Source of the DNA: Paenibacillus sp. V4I3 | GTDB taxonomy: Bacteria > Bacillota > Bacilli > Paenibacillales > NBRC-103111 | Length of the DNA: 64,000 bases | NCBI RefSeq assembly: GCF_030817215.1 | Contig: NZ_JAUSZA010000001.1 | Span: forward strand, 1,194,501-1,258,500 | Direction of reading: 5' to 3' | Shown here: positions 43,953 through 52,077 of the stretch, in pieces | Layout of the letters: each line of letters starts with the position of its first letter | How positions within the stretch are numbered: the first letter of the stretch is position 1 | Notes under the pieces: generated by a model | The model's database searches: none | The model's input: the letters and a program-made list of their open reading frames with translations, nothing else | Told to the model about the DNA's origin: nothing | Translations under genes and position numbers: made by a program

Positions 43953-44396
43953 TTAAGCTTCTAAAGCCCGGCGTTTCTTCCTTTGAATCCCTTGAGCACG
44001 AAGCGTCTTGATCGATAAAGTAATGCCTGTAATCGTGAGGAAGATCATACTTATTGCCGTTATGTCGACAAGCCATTTCACATTGGTATTCCCGATTTTC
44101 CCCTCATGAAGTCCCTTGATGATACCTGTCAGACTGTTTGCTCCTTCCTGACCGGGGCCAGAGCCGTTAAATGCAGGTCTATTTCCCTGCATAGCTCCGG
44201 CTGTTCCTTGATCGCCCGCGGCAGAAGGAGTCATCGAAGTAGAGGATTGAGACATAGCCCCAGGAGGTCGCATCTCTGCTCCACCTGAGCCTGTCAGCCA
44301 CTTCTCGGATAAGAGAAGTCCCGTAATCGATTGGATCAAAATAAAAACCGAGCAAATCAGGCCAATCCATAAATGTAGTTGACGTGTTCTTTTCAT
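43953..44396 (-). CDS. PepSY-associated membrane protein, small
   Basis: 147 residues. Two or three membrane segments: HLWIGLICSVFILIQSITGLLLS at the N-terminus and VDITAISMIFLTITGITLSIKTL near the C-terminus, separated by a Ser/Gly/Pro-rich extracellular loop of ~60 residues. The RxLHLWIGL and IxLTITGI patterns match PepSY-associated TM helix proteins (PF03929 and PF16357 type), which sit in iron-uptake or redox contexts. A single Lys/Arg-rich tail ends the protein. Its function is not known. Confidence 0.75.
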   Translation of the reverse strand: MKRTRQLHLWIGLICSVFILIQSITGLLLSEKWLTGSGGAEMRPPGAMSQSSTSMTPSAAGDQGTAGAMQGNRPAFNGSGPGQEGANSLTGIIKGLHEGKIGNTNVKWLVDITAISMIFLTITGITLSIKTLRAQGIQRKKRRALEA

Positions 44397-44500
44397 GTGA
44401 AACCCACCTTTTCCAAATTTGTTGGTATAGGTGTAGTATAGAGGCTTATCCTGAAAAGAATCTGAGACCTAGCTGAGGGATTGCTGAGTGTAATAAACGC

Positions 44501-44522
44501 AAAAAAACCTACTGATGCATGT
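44501..44522. terminator. left half of a terminator interrupted by the IS element
   Basis: AAAAAAACCTACTGATGCATGT precedes the IS; the matching TGTTGCATACAGTAGGTTTTTT follows it at 45798-45819. Joined, they give stem CCTACTG-ATGCA and its complement with a TGT loop, flanked by an A-run and a T-run. Confidence 0.7.
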
Positions 44523-44597
44523 TGAAGTGCACCCTTTAGAATAGACATTGGAAAAACCCTAGGGTTAAACCGATGAAATTCTAGGGGGTGTTTTTTT

Positions 44598-44927
44598 ATG
44601 GCTTTGAAAGGGCAAAAGTTTAAGCATTATCCTGAATCACTTAAGATGGAGGCAATTCGTCTTCACACGGTGGAGGGCTGGAGTCAGAGGTCCATTGCTA
44701 TTCATTTGGGAGTTCAGGATAAAGATCGAATTAAGGTATGGGTGAGGAAGTATCGGGAAGTTGGAGACACCGCATTTAAGGATGGTCGGGGAGATCCAAA
44801 ACGAACGGAGACCGAACAAGAGCGCGAACTCCGTAGGCTACAATTGGAGGTAGACGTGCTAAAAAAGTGGTTACAAATCTTGAATCAGGAGGTGCATACT
44901 GTAAGCACATCGTTGTCGACCAAATGA
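44598..44927 (+). CDS. IS3-family transposase OrfA
   Basis: 109 residues. The helix-turn-helix reads LKMEAIRLHTVEGWSQRSIAIHLGVQDKDRIKVWVRKY and recognises the element's ends; the C-terminal part (ETEQERELRRLQLEVDVLKK) is a coiled coil for multimerisation. A slippery heptamer at 44861-44867, with a GGAGG stimulator ~10 bases upstream, should send a fraction of ribosomes into the OrfB frame to make the full OrfAB transposase. Confidence 0.92.
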   Translation: MALKGQKFKHYPESLKMEAIRLHTVEGWSQRSIAIHLGVQDKDRIKVWVRKYREVGDTAFKDGRGDPKRTETEQERELRRLQLEVDVLKKWLQILNQEVHTVSTSLSTK

Positions 44928-45760
44928 AGAACAGACAAAGCATAAAAGGATTATGCCAATACCTTGGCATCAGTCGTAGTGGATACTATAGCTATCTGAA
45001 AAGAAGCAACCATGATCCTGACGAAGATCTGAAACTGCAAATTACAGCCATATTCGAACGGCGTAACAAGACTGTCGGCTACCGACGCGTACAGGATGAG
45101 TTGTACCGCCAGCATGGCCTTGTGGTTAATCACAAGAAGGTATTGCGTTTAATGCAGGAGCTGGGCATTCAGGCTGTTATCCGCCGCAAATATGTTCACC
45201 GTACAAGTCAGCAAGCAGCCGTAGAGGATGGCCGAATCGCAGAGAATCTGTTACAACGGAATTTCAATGCAGACGCCCCCAATCTAAAATGGGTAACCGA
45301 CGTAACCCAGTATCGGGTATTGGATGAAAGAATCTATCTGTCAGCCGTTAAGGATCTCTGGAATAACGAAATCATTGCCTACCATATAAGTAGGAACAAC
45401 GACAATCCACTTGTTCTAGAGACCTTTAAGAAGGCATTCAAAAAACATAAAGACGTGACTGGATTGATCATTCACAGTGATCAAGGAAGCCAGTACACGT
45501 CTCATGCTTATCACGACATGCTGCCACAGGTTGGAGCCCAAATCAGCATGTCACGCCGAGGAAATTGTTATGACAACGCCTCGATAGAAAGCTTCTTCTC
45601 TCATCTTAAAGTCGAAGCACTCTATCCCTATGATATACGATCTATTGATGAGGCACAAAGGCGAATCGAGGAATTTATCCAATTTTACAATGAAGATCGT
45701 GCTCAACGAAAACTAAACAAGCTGACACCGGTTGAATACCGGCGCCAGCTTGTTGCATAG
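44867..45760 (+). CDS. IS3-family transposase OrfB (DDE integrase domain)
   Basis: Frame of 297 codons, normally expressed as an OrfAB fusion by -1 frameshifting. An N-terminal HTH_21 segment (SIKGLCQYLGISRSGYYSYLKR) is followed by the rve domain. The catalytic triad is Asp145 (WVTDVTQ), Asp205 (IIHSDQGSQYTS) and Glu241 (YDNASIESFFSHLK), with the 35-residue D-to-E spacing of retroviral-type integrases. All key residues are present, so the element may be active. Confidence 0.92.
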   Translation: MVTNLESGGAYCKHIVVDQMKNRQSIKGLCQYLGISRSGYYSYLKRSNHDPDEDLKLQITAIFERRNKTVGYRRVQDELYRQHGLVVNHKKVLRLMQELGIQAVIRRKYVHRTSQQAAVEDGRIAENLLQRNFNADAPNLKWVTDVTQYRVLDERIYLSAVKDLWNNEIIAYHISRNNDNPLVLETFKKAFKKHKDVTGLIIHSDQGSQYTSHAYHDMLPQVGAQISMSRRGNCYDNASIESFFSHLKVEALYPYDIRSIDEAQRRIEEFIQFYNEDRAQRKLNKLTPVEYRRQLVA

Positions 45761-45797
45761 GGCTTTTTCCAATGTCCACTAAACGGGGTCTTGACCA

Positions 45798-45819
45798 TGT
45801 TGCATACAGTAGGTTTTTT
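45798..45819. terminator. right half of the terminator interrupted by the IS element
   Basis: TGTTGCATACAGTAGGTTTTTT; see the left half at 44501-44522. It lies 41 bp downstream of the convergently read efflux gene that ends at 45860. Confidence 0.7.
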
Positions 45820-45859
45820 CAATATGTTACTAGGCTGCCTATGTCGGCCGCTGCCCTTC

Positions 45860-47344
45860 TTATTCAGCTGGTTTGGGTTGAACAACGGCGGGAGTCGGAG
45901 CAGCAGTAGATATCTCCGCAGGCGCAGTCTGCTTGCCAATAAACAAGCTGAGCGGCAGCGCGGCTAGCACGATGAATGTGGCTAGCAAGTAGACATCATT
46001 CACACTCATTGTGAAGGACTGCATCCCGATCTGTACCTTATCCTTCAAACCGCTGCTGGCCAATTCCTTGGCATGCGTGGCTGTTTGGGTTGAAAGGACA
46101 GAAGTAAACAAGGCAATAGCAAAGGAGCCGAACACATTGCGTACCCAGTTGCTAATTGAAGTCGCATGACCGGACAACGTTCTCGGAATTTGCTCCATCC
46201 CAGCATTACTCGATGGCATGGTGGCAAAGGCGATCCCAAGGTTCCGAACGATCATCCAGAACACGATATAACCGCGAGATACATCGACACTTAGCCAGCT
46301 GAGCGTTAATGTTCCTATAGCGATTAAGGAAATACCGATGAATATGAGAATACGCGGACCTACAATACTATATAGTTTGCCCACAATTGGCATGCTTAAT
46401 GCCATCACAAGTGAGGCAGGGAGCAGGATTAAGCCCGTATCAAGCGGTGTCACGTGCTGAATATTTTGCAGAAAAATAGGAGTCAAAAAAGTGCCTGAGT
46501 ATAAACTAATCGTAACAATACTAGAAATAATTAGTGTTAGTGTATAACGTGAATTAGATAATACGCGAATATTCAGCAGCGGTGTTTCTACGCGGAGCTC
46601 TCTCCAGATGAAGAGCAGAAGCACAAGAATACCGAGCGCGAACAAGCCAATAACTTTACCTGACGTCCATCCCCAAGCATGACCTTGAGAGAATGCAACG
46701 AGTAAGGAAAGACTGCTTACGATGACCGTTAATAAGCCAAGTAAATCAAACTTTTTCGGTACAGAGAGACGATAGTAAGGAATCAATTTAAATACGAGAA
46801 GAATGGCAATGATACCGACAGGCACGTTCATGAGGAACAACCAGTGCCAGCTCCAATTTTGCAATAGCCAACCGGCCAAGGTAGGCCCAATAGCAGGAGC
46901 CATCATGGCAGACAAGGACCAAAGGGAAATCGCAATCGGCTGTTTATCCCGCGGTATCACTTGGTACACAATGGTCATGGTCGCCGGCATGATGAGTCCG
47001 CTGAAGGCGCCTTGCGCAATGCGGAAGGCAATGAGAGAAGGAGCGTCCCAAGCGACTGCACATAAAAAGGAAAACACCGTAAAGCCAGCGAGTGCCGTAG
47101 CATATAGAAGTTTATAGCTGAACCGCTCACCCAAATAGCCTGTAATTGGGGCGATCGTACCGCTAGCGAGCATGAAGCCTGTAATCGTCCATTGGATTTT
47201 GCTTAAATCGCTCTGGAAATGTTCACTTAAAATCGGTATCGCAATATTAATTGTACTCATACTCAGGATCGCAACGAACGACCCGAAGAAAATGGCTATC
47301 ATGATCGGCCAAAAACGAACCTGCTTTAACTCATCTTTACTCAA
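45860..47344 (-). CDS. MFS efflux transporter, DHA2 (EmrB/QacA) family
   Basis: 494 residues from a TTG start supported by TGGAGG. Fourteen membrane spans. Motif A-like GYLGERFSYKLLYATAL, motif C-like AIGPTLAGWLLQNWSWHWLFLMNVPVGI and a conserved acidic residue pattern near TINIAIPILSEHF mark the DHA2 drug:H+ antiporters. It is divergent from a PadR-type regulator, with a palindrome between them, so it is probably induced by a toxic compound. Its downstream terminator was split by the IS element. Confidence 0.92.
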   Translation of the reverse strand: MSKDELKQVRFWPIMIAIFFGSFVAILSMSTINIAIPILSEHFQSDLSKIQWTITGFMLASGTIAPITGYLGERFSYKLLYATALAGFTVFSFLCAVAWDAPSLIAFRIAQGAFSGLIMPATMTIVYQVIPRDKQPIAISLWSLSAMMAPAIGPTLAGWLLQNWSWHWLFLMNVPVGIIAILLVFKLIPYYRLSVPKKFDLLGLLTVIVSSLSLLVAFSQGHAWGWTSGKVIGLFALGILVLLLFIWRELRVETPLLNIRVLSNSRYTLTLIISSIVTISLYSGTFLTPIFLQNIQHVTPLDTGLILLPASLVMALSMPIVGKLYSIVGPRILIFIGISLIAIGTLTLSWLSVDVSRGYIVFWMIVRNLGIAFATMPSSNAGMEQIPRTLSGHATSISNWVRNVFGSFAIALFTSVLSTQTATHAKELASSGLKDKVQIGMQSFTMSVNDVYLLATFIVLAALPLSLFIGKQTAPAEISTAAPTPAVVQPKPAE

Positions 47345-47430
47345 AGTAATGCCTCCACTCTATCCATTGATCTTATCCGTAGTATTCTCTATAATTTGAA
47401 TGAAAATTATCATACTACCAAATGAATGTA

Positions 47431-47448
47431 TATGTCAATAATGACATA
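47431..47448. promoter_or_regulatory. PadR-type operator between the efflux and regulator genes
   Basis: TATGTCA-ATAA-TGACATA is a perfect 7-4-7 palindrome. It fits the ATGT-N8-ACAT core of PadR-family operators and lies 14 bp before the regulator start, so it could control both divergent genes. Confidence 0.65.
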
Positions 47449-47462
47449 ACAAAGGAGTGGCT

Positions 47463-48002
47463 ATGAATACCCTTTCATATGGCTTACTAAGCCTTTTAAC
47501 CAGAAATTCCCGAACTGGCTATGAACTTATGCAGCATATTCAACCTTTTTGGCAAGCTAAGCATAGCCAAATATACCCACTCCTTGCTCAATTAGAGCAG
47601 AAGGGGTACGTTGAATTTGTGCATGTTCCACAATCGGATAAACCGGATAAAAAAGTGTATTCCCTAACGGATAATGGCAGGGAAGCGCTCCGACAATGGA
47701 TTGCGCAGCCTACAGATGAGCCCATAGTAAGGGATGAGTTGGCACTGAAGGTATTCTGCATTGGCCTTGTAGACAAGAAACAAGCACGGAAAATGCTTCA
47801 TGAGCGTGAGGTATACTACCAGAAGAAGAAAGAGCGGTTTACACAATCTTATGAACGAGTTAAACAGGATAGTGCTAAACCGCTCGAGGAACTGGAGATC
47901 CATGATCCGTTATTCGGGCTCTATGTGCTGATCCAGAAAGCAACGATGAAAGTAGACGCAGACTTGGTCTGGTGCGAATGGATGAAGTCGAAGCTGAAAT
48001 AA
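47463..48002 (+). CDS. PadR-family transcriptional regulator
   Basis: About 179 residues. The N-terminal winged helix (MNTLSYGLLSLLTRNSRTGYELMQHIQPFWQAKHSQIYPLLAQLEQKGYVEF) has the PadR start, and the C-terminal helical part (VRDELALKVFCIGLVDKKQARKML, later EREVYYQKKKERF) is the Vir/AphA-like dimerisation region of subfamily 1. The ATG at 47463 was chosen over a GTG at 47457 because AAAGGAG overlaps the latter. It is the likely repressor of the divergent DHA2 pump. Confidence 0.92.
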   Translation: MNTLSYGLLSLLTRNSRTGYELMQHIQPFWQAKHSQIYPLLAQLEQKGYVEFVHVPQSDKPDKKVYSLTDNGREALRQWIAQPTDEPIVRDELALKVFCIGLVDKKQARKMLHEREVYYQKKKERFTQSYERVKQDSAKPLEELEIHDPLFGLYVLIQKATMKVDADLVWCEWMKSKLK

Positions 48003-48102
48003 ATGTAACGAGTTTATATTTATTTAAGGATTAATTTAGAAGGGTTTTAGACCGGGGAGGTAAGATAGCAGAAGAAGTGATGAACATAAACGGGGGCTGT
48101 AT

Positions 48103-48741
48103 ATGAGTAAAAAGCTAGGGATTTTCTTTGTAATCATCATCGTAGGCGTGGCGATTGCCGCGATATTTCCCTACGTCACCTTGAATCCGGCCGACAGCCG
48201 AGTAAAGCTGAATACGGCATTTTCCCTACACTATACCGTACTTGTTCTACATATTGGATTCGCGTTCGTTGCGCTCGTTAGCGGTTTATTTCAATTTCAT
48301 AAGCGCTTCCGCACCAACTATCCGGCATGGCATAGAGCTTTGGGGCGCGTGTATGTCATCAGCGTTATGCTAGGCGGTCTCTTGGGACTCGTTATGACCT
48401 TGTATATCGAAAGCTTTACGAAGGCCATGGCATTTCTAGCACTGAGTCTACTTTGGCTACTTACAACATGGAAAGGCTTCCGATACGCTTTAAAAAGGCA
48501 ATTTGATGAGCACCGTGTATGGATGATTCGCAGCTACGCCATTACGCTCGTCGCCACATCGGCAAGGCTGATTGTACCGATCTGTATTTTGCTGTATATC
48601 GCAAAGATGGGGTTCCATCTTCCCGCAGGCGGTCGTGAGCAAGTGGTCGCTGACATTTTAGAAATAAACATCTGGATCGGTTTACTTATCAATCTCATTG
48701 TTGTGGAATGGTTCCTATTAAAACCTCAGAAAGGTAAGTAG
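48103..48741 (+). CDS. DUF2306-family membrane protein
   Basis: 212 residues and six to seven membrane spans. The LHIGFAFVALVSGLFQFHKRFRTNYPAWHRALGRVYVISVMLGG region with its HxxxG and WHRxLGR motifs is the mark of DUF2306, whose function is unknown; several conserved His residues suggest a haem or metal link. An intact frame ends at 48741, and its last ~47 bases overlap, on the opposite strand, the tail of the decayed dihydrofolate reductase gene. Confidence 0.85.
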   Translation: MSKKLGIFFVIIIVGVAIAAIFPYVTLNPADSRVKLNTAFSLHYTVLVLHIGFAFVALVSGLFQFHKRFRTNYPAWHRALGRVYVISVMLGGLLGLVMTLYIESFTKAMAFLALSLLWLLTTWKGFRYALKRQFDEHRVWMIRSYAITLVATSARLIVPICILLYIAKMGFHLPAGGREQVVADILEINIWIGLLINLIVVEWFLLKPQKGK

Positions 48742-49157
48742 ATGCATCCTTTTCGAATTCAGGGAAATAAATATTACCTTCGATTTCTTGCTCAACAACC
48801 GTAAGATACAATTTGTCGGCTGAGGGCAGCGCTTCTTTATAAATTTCTCCACCGCCAGCGATGAAAATCTCTTCTTCATTTTAACAGCTGATACGCTTCA
48901 TCTAATGATGTAACAGTTATACAATTCGTATCCGTAATTTGCTGAGTTCTCGAAATGATAACAGTCTTCCTTTGAGGTAAAGGCTTGCCAATGGACTCAT
49001 ACGTTTTTCTCCCCATAATAATGGATTTTCCGAGAGTCAGCTCCTTGAAACGCTTTTGCTCACCTGGTATGTGCCATGGAATAACCTCATCCATCCCTAT
49101 CACGCCGTTGATTGATGCTGCTGCTATTAATGAAACGACCACTGAGATAACCCCCAT
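48695..49157 (-). pseudogene. dihydrofolate reductase gene, frameshifted and truncated
   Basis: The N-terminal half reads VSLIAAASINGVIGMDEVIPWHIPGEQKRFKELTLGKSIIMGRKTYESIGKPLPQRKTVIISR, the DHFR folate- and NADPH-binding start. The frame stops after AYQLLK. In the next frame it continues with NEEEIFIAGGGEIYKEALPSADKLYLTVVEQEIEGNIYFPEFEKD, the middle of the same protein, so a one-base excess in the A-run at 48879-48882 (or a two-base loss) broke it. The last ~25 residues of a normal DHFR are missing; the sequence runs into the DUF2306 gene instead. A working DHFR must be encoded elsewhere or this one was a second copy. Confidence 0.85.
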
Positions 49158-49181
49158 TTTTGAGTTCGCGTAGGTAAGATG

Positions 49182-49709
49182 TTATTTGGATATTTTCTTT
49201 AAAATAAGGCGAATGATATCTCCCGTTTCCAATTCATCCGTCATAATATGATCCTCAAAAACAGGGTCCTTTAAGGCGGCTACACACTTGTCCACTTGCT
49301 GAAATTGCCATCCCCCCGGCTCATCACCACGTTTGGTTAAACGTCTATGTAGTGTTTCCGCGGAAGCGCTGAGGCAGAAATGAAAGACATCCTTGTCTAT
49401 ATCCTTGAATCCATCATAGATATAGTCGAAATTTTGGCGTTTATAAATCGTCATCGGCACGATGAGATGCTTGTTGTACGTCAATTTCAACTCAGCAGCA
49501 GTCTTGACCGTGAGAACCCTCCACAGCTCCATATCTTGAAAATCATCCGTTCGCTCATGAACGAGTCGATCATCTACATTAACTAGCTTTCTAAGCATAT
49601 AACCGATTTCTTCCGGGTCAAAAATCATGCAGTTTGGGACGAAGGGAAGAAGCCCATTGGCGGCTGACGTCTTACCTGCTCCGAAAGCTCCATTAATCAT
49701 GATAATCAT
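49182..49709 (-). CDS. TmrB-like P-loop protein
   Basis: 175 residues. Starts MIIMINGAFGAGKTSAANGL with Walker A GAFGAGKT; further shared stretches are IFDPEEIGYMLRKL, DDFQDMELWR, LIVPMTIYK and VFEDHIMTDEL. These line up with B. subtilis TmrB, which gives tunicamycin resistance by an ATP-binding mechanism that is not well understood. A nucleoside or small-molecule kinase activity is an alternative. A GGAGGGAT ribosome site precedes the start; it follows a hypothetical gene on the same strand after 21 bp. Confidence 0.82.
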   Translation of the reverse strand: MIIMINGAFGAGKTSAANGLLPFVPNCMIFDPEEIGYMLRKLVNVDDRLVHERTDDFQDMELWRVLTVKTAAELKLTYNKHLIVPMTIYKRQNFDYIYDGFKDIDKDVFHFCLSASAETLHRRLTKRGDEPGGWQFQQVDKCVAALKDPVFEDHIMTDELETGDIIRLILKKISK

Positions 49710-49730
49710 GGTATCCCTCCTAATTTTAGA

Positions 49731-50216
49731 TCAACCGCCAACCTCTTGAATGACCGTTTGGATCTTCTGCAGCCGGATATACTCGGACTTTTCCAGTTGA
49801 GGCCGGAAGTAGGCGTACAGATAGGCGGCGTCATGGAATTCCAGACCGGGGTAGCAAACAACCTCTTGTACCGCTTGAGGGTTGTCCATAATAACCTGCC
49901 ACTCGCCTTTGCGGTCTGTTGGAGATATGGTAGATAAGACATGTTTTTTCGCTGCTAAAGTAGCTTTGAGTTCAGGCCAAATGCATTCCCACGAGGGGCT
50001 GAAGATAACCGGCTCAGGGAACAGGCGGCTTGCTTTGGCGATGGTCCTCTCAATGCCTTCGATGTCAGCATCCCCAGCTGTTTTGATCGCCTCCGTCATG
50101 CCATCTAGCAGTCGGCGAAACCCGGAGTATCCCTCGGAGAGGACTTCATTTTGAAACGCTTTTTCTGCTTCGTTGGTGGAAAGCGTTTTGAAATCTGCAT
50201 ATGAATGATTGGTCAT
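49731..50216 (-). CDS. conserved hypothetical protein
   Basis: 161 residues from the ATG at 50216, which is followed by TNHSYADF and preceded by GGGGG; a longer start at 50261 is possible. It is soluble and mainly helical at the N-terminus (EAEKAFQNEVLSEGYSGFRRLLDGMTEAI), with SFSPSWECIWPELKATLAAK-like beta-alpha mid part and an acidic/aromatic C-terminus (YPGLEFHDAAYLYAYFRPQLEKSEYIRLQKIQTVI). I do not recognise the family. It precedes the TmrB-like gene and may be cotranscribed with it. Confidence 0.7.
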   Translation of the reverse strand: MTNHSYADFKTLSTNEAEKAFQNEVLSEGYSGFRRLLDGMTEAIKTAGDADIEGIERTIAKASRLFPEPVIFSPSWECIWPELKATLAAKKHVLSTISPTDRKGEWQVIMDNPQAVQEVVCYPGLEFHDAAYLYAYFRPQLEKSEYIRLQKIQTVIQEVGG

Positions 50217-50379
50217 ATAGGTACGTACCCCCAAACAGTTCCTTTTCCCAAAATGTATCACAAAAATTTTTCCAATAAAAGCCTTTACATAATAAATTGC
50301 CCACTCTGGTTTAAATTCAGTTTATAAATGTCCCTTATGCTAATTTCATTCGAAGGAAATGGCAAAGGAGCGATTAGCA

Positions 50380-52077
50380 ATGAGTAGTGAACCAAAGAAA
50401 GTAGCGTGGATTATAGTAGGACTAATGCTTGGGATGCTATTGGGAGCCCTGGATCAGACGATCATCTCGACGGCGATGCCGACGGTTATTCGAGATCTGG
50501 GCGGGATTGCGATGTACAGCTGGGTGTTCTCCATCTACATGTTAACCTCGACGACGAGTATGCCCATCTTTGGGAAGTTGGCGGATCTGTATGGTAGGAA
50601 GCGTATTTACCTCGTAGGGATTGGTATTTTCGTAATAGGCTCTGCGCTATGCGGGCTGGCGACGAACATGACGGAGCTAATCATCTACCGCGGTCTGCAG
50701 GGCATTGGCGCCGGTGCATTAATGCCGATAGCAATGACGATTATTGGCGATATTATGCCAGTAGAGAAACGTGGAAAAATGCAAGGTTTGTTCGGCGGTG
50801 TAATGGCTTTATCTAGCATTATCGGGCCAGCAATCGGCGGCTTTATCGTGGAACATTTGAACTGGAGCTGGATTTTCTATGTGAATCTTCCGTTTGGTAT
50901 CGCAGCGATGGTGATTATCGGTTCAGCACTTAAAGAAAGCCGTACCACTGAGAAGCGTTCCATAGATTGGTTGGGTGCACTCACATTAAGCGGAGCTATT
51001 GTTTCAGGTTTGCTCGGTCTGGTTCTAGGGGGCGATCCCGAGGCAGTTGGTAGTCTCCATTATGCGTGGGGCTCTCCACAAATTATCGGTCTTTTCTCAG
51101 CGTGTGCCATTCTTCTGGGTTTGTTCCTCTGGGTTGAAACCAAAGCCAAAGAGCCAATGATCCCCCTGCATTTGTTCAAAAATAAAGTCATTTCCGTCAC
51201 CAGCATGATTGCCGTTTTGATGAGCGTAGGCATGTTCGGTGCAATTACCTACATTCCTTTATTCGTGCAAGGCGTCATTGGCGTCAGCCCTTCGATTGCG
51301 GGATATATCCTGACGCCTCTTATGTTATCCGTTGTGGCAACAGCCATTATTGGCGGGAGGCTGTCGAGCAAAGTTTCCTATCGTACCTTAATAGGTACGG
51401 GGATGATCCTCATAGGTATCGGTTTCACCTTCATGTCGACCATGGATGCAGGTACTTCCAAGCTCTTCATTATCCTCTATATGATCGTGGCTGGGCTTGG
51501 TATGGGTCTTATTATGCCAACACTAAACATTGCAGTTCAAGGTGAAGTTGGAGCAACTAGTCGCGGTATCGTAACATCGCTCGTTCAGTTTTTCCGTTCC
51601 ATCGGCGCAACAGTGGGGGTGAGCATCATGGGGGTCATGATGACGAATCGAATGGCAGATGGCCTTTCCGGTATGGGCGAAAAGTTCCGCCAAATCCCTG
51701 CGGAGCAGCTCAAACAATTCGCCAATCCACAGCTGCTGCTGGATGCGAATGCGCGAGCGAAGCTGCCTGCCGACATTTTGACAGAGCTGCAGCATGTGTT
51801 TGTTCATGGTTTGAGCGGCATATTCTTGGCAGGGAGTCTCATTGTTTTTGCCGGAGTCATTATCACCTTCTTCTTAGGTAAGGCAAGAATACTGCCGCAA
51901 GAGACAAAGCCTACCGATAACGATGTAAGACCGAATAAAGACTCGATGCTGCAGCAATCTGAATTCGTCTCTAAACCCGTTTGCTGTTGTATGCTAGAAA
52001 GAATAGAGAATGAAACAAGGCTTAAAAAAAGGAAACAAGACTTAAAAAGAGAGGCTACAATATGGCACCCATTATGA
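50380..52077 (+). CDS. MFS drug efflux transporter, DHA2 (EmrB/QacA) family
   Basis: About 565 residues from the ATG at 50380 (an AAAGGAG site lies 11 bases before it). Fourteen membrane spans; AWIIVGLMLGMLLGALDQTIISTAMPTVIRDLGG is the DHA2 motif with the conserved Asp, followed by GKLADLYGRKRIYLVG (motif A) and GPAIGGFIVEHLNWSWIFYVNLPFGI (motif C). The protein ends with an unusual ~40-residue tail including KPVCCCMLE that overlaps the next gene by 16 bp. It heads an operon with a two-component system and probably exports a drug or envelope-stressing compound. Confidence 0.92.
   Translation: MSSEPKKVAWIIVGLMLGMLLGALDQTIISTAMPTVIRDLGGIAMYSWVFSIYMLTSTTSMPIFGKLADLYGRKRIYLVGIGIFVIGSALCGLATNMTELIIYRGLQGIGAGALMPIAMTIIGDIMPVEKRGKMQGLFGGVMALSSIIGPAIGGFIVEHLNWSWIFYVNLPFGIAAMVIIGSALKESRTTEKRSIDWLGALTLSGAIVSGLLGLVLGGDPEAVGSLHYAWGSPQIIGLFSACAILLGLFLWVETKAKEPMIPLHLFKNKVISVTSMIAVLMSVGMFGAITYIPLFVQGVIGVSPSIAGYILTPLMLSVVATAIIGGRLSSKVSYRTLIGTGMILIGIGFTFMSTMDAGTSKLFIILYMIVAGLGMGLIMPTLNIAVQGEVGATSRGIVTSLVQFFRSIGATVGVSIMGVMMTNRMADGLSGMGEKFRQIPAEQLKQFANPQLLLDANARAKLPADILTELQHVFVHGLSGIFLAGSLIVFAGVIITFFLGKARILPQETKPTDNDVRPNKDSMLQQSEFVSKPVCCCMLERIENETRLKKRKQDLKREATIWHPL

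Larger units (their letters stand above)
44523..45797 (+). mobile_element. IS3-family (IS150-like) insertion sequence, 1275 bp, apparently intact
   Basis: The ends are TGAAGTGCACCC and, in inverted form, TGGTCAAGACCCC, and both arms later share GACATTGGAAAAA, so terminal inverted repeats are imperfect. The TG...CA tips are flanked by a 3-bp direct repeat TGT (44520-44522 and 45798-45800), the duplication size expected for this family. Two overlapping frames encode OrfA and OrfB with a slippery A-AAA-AAG heptamer between them. The element sits in the loop of a terminator, so the insertion probably harmed no gene. Confidence 0.88.
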
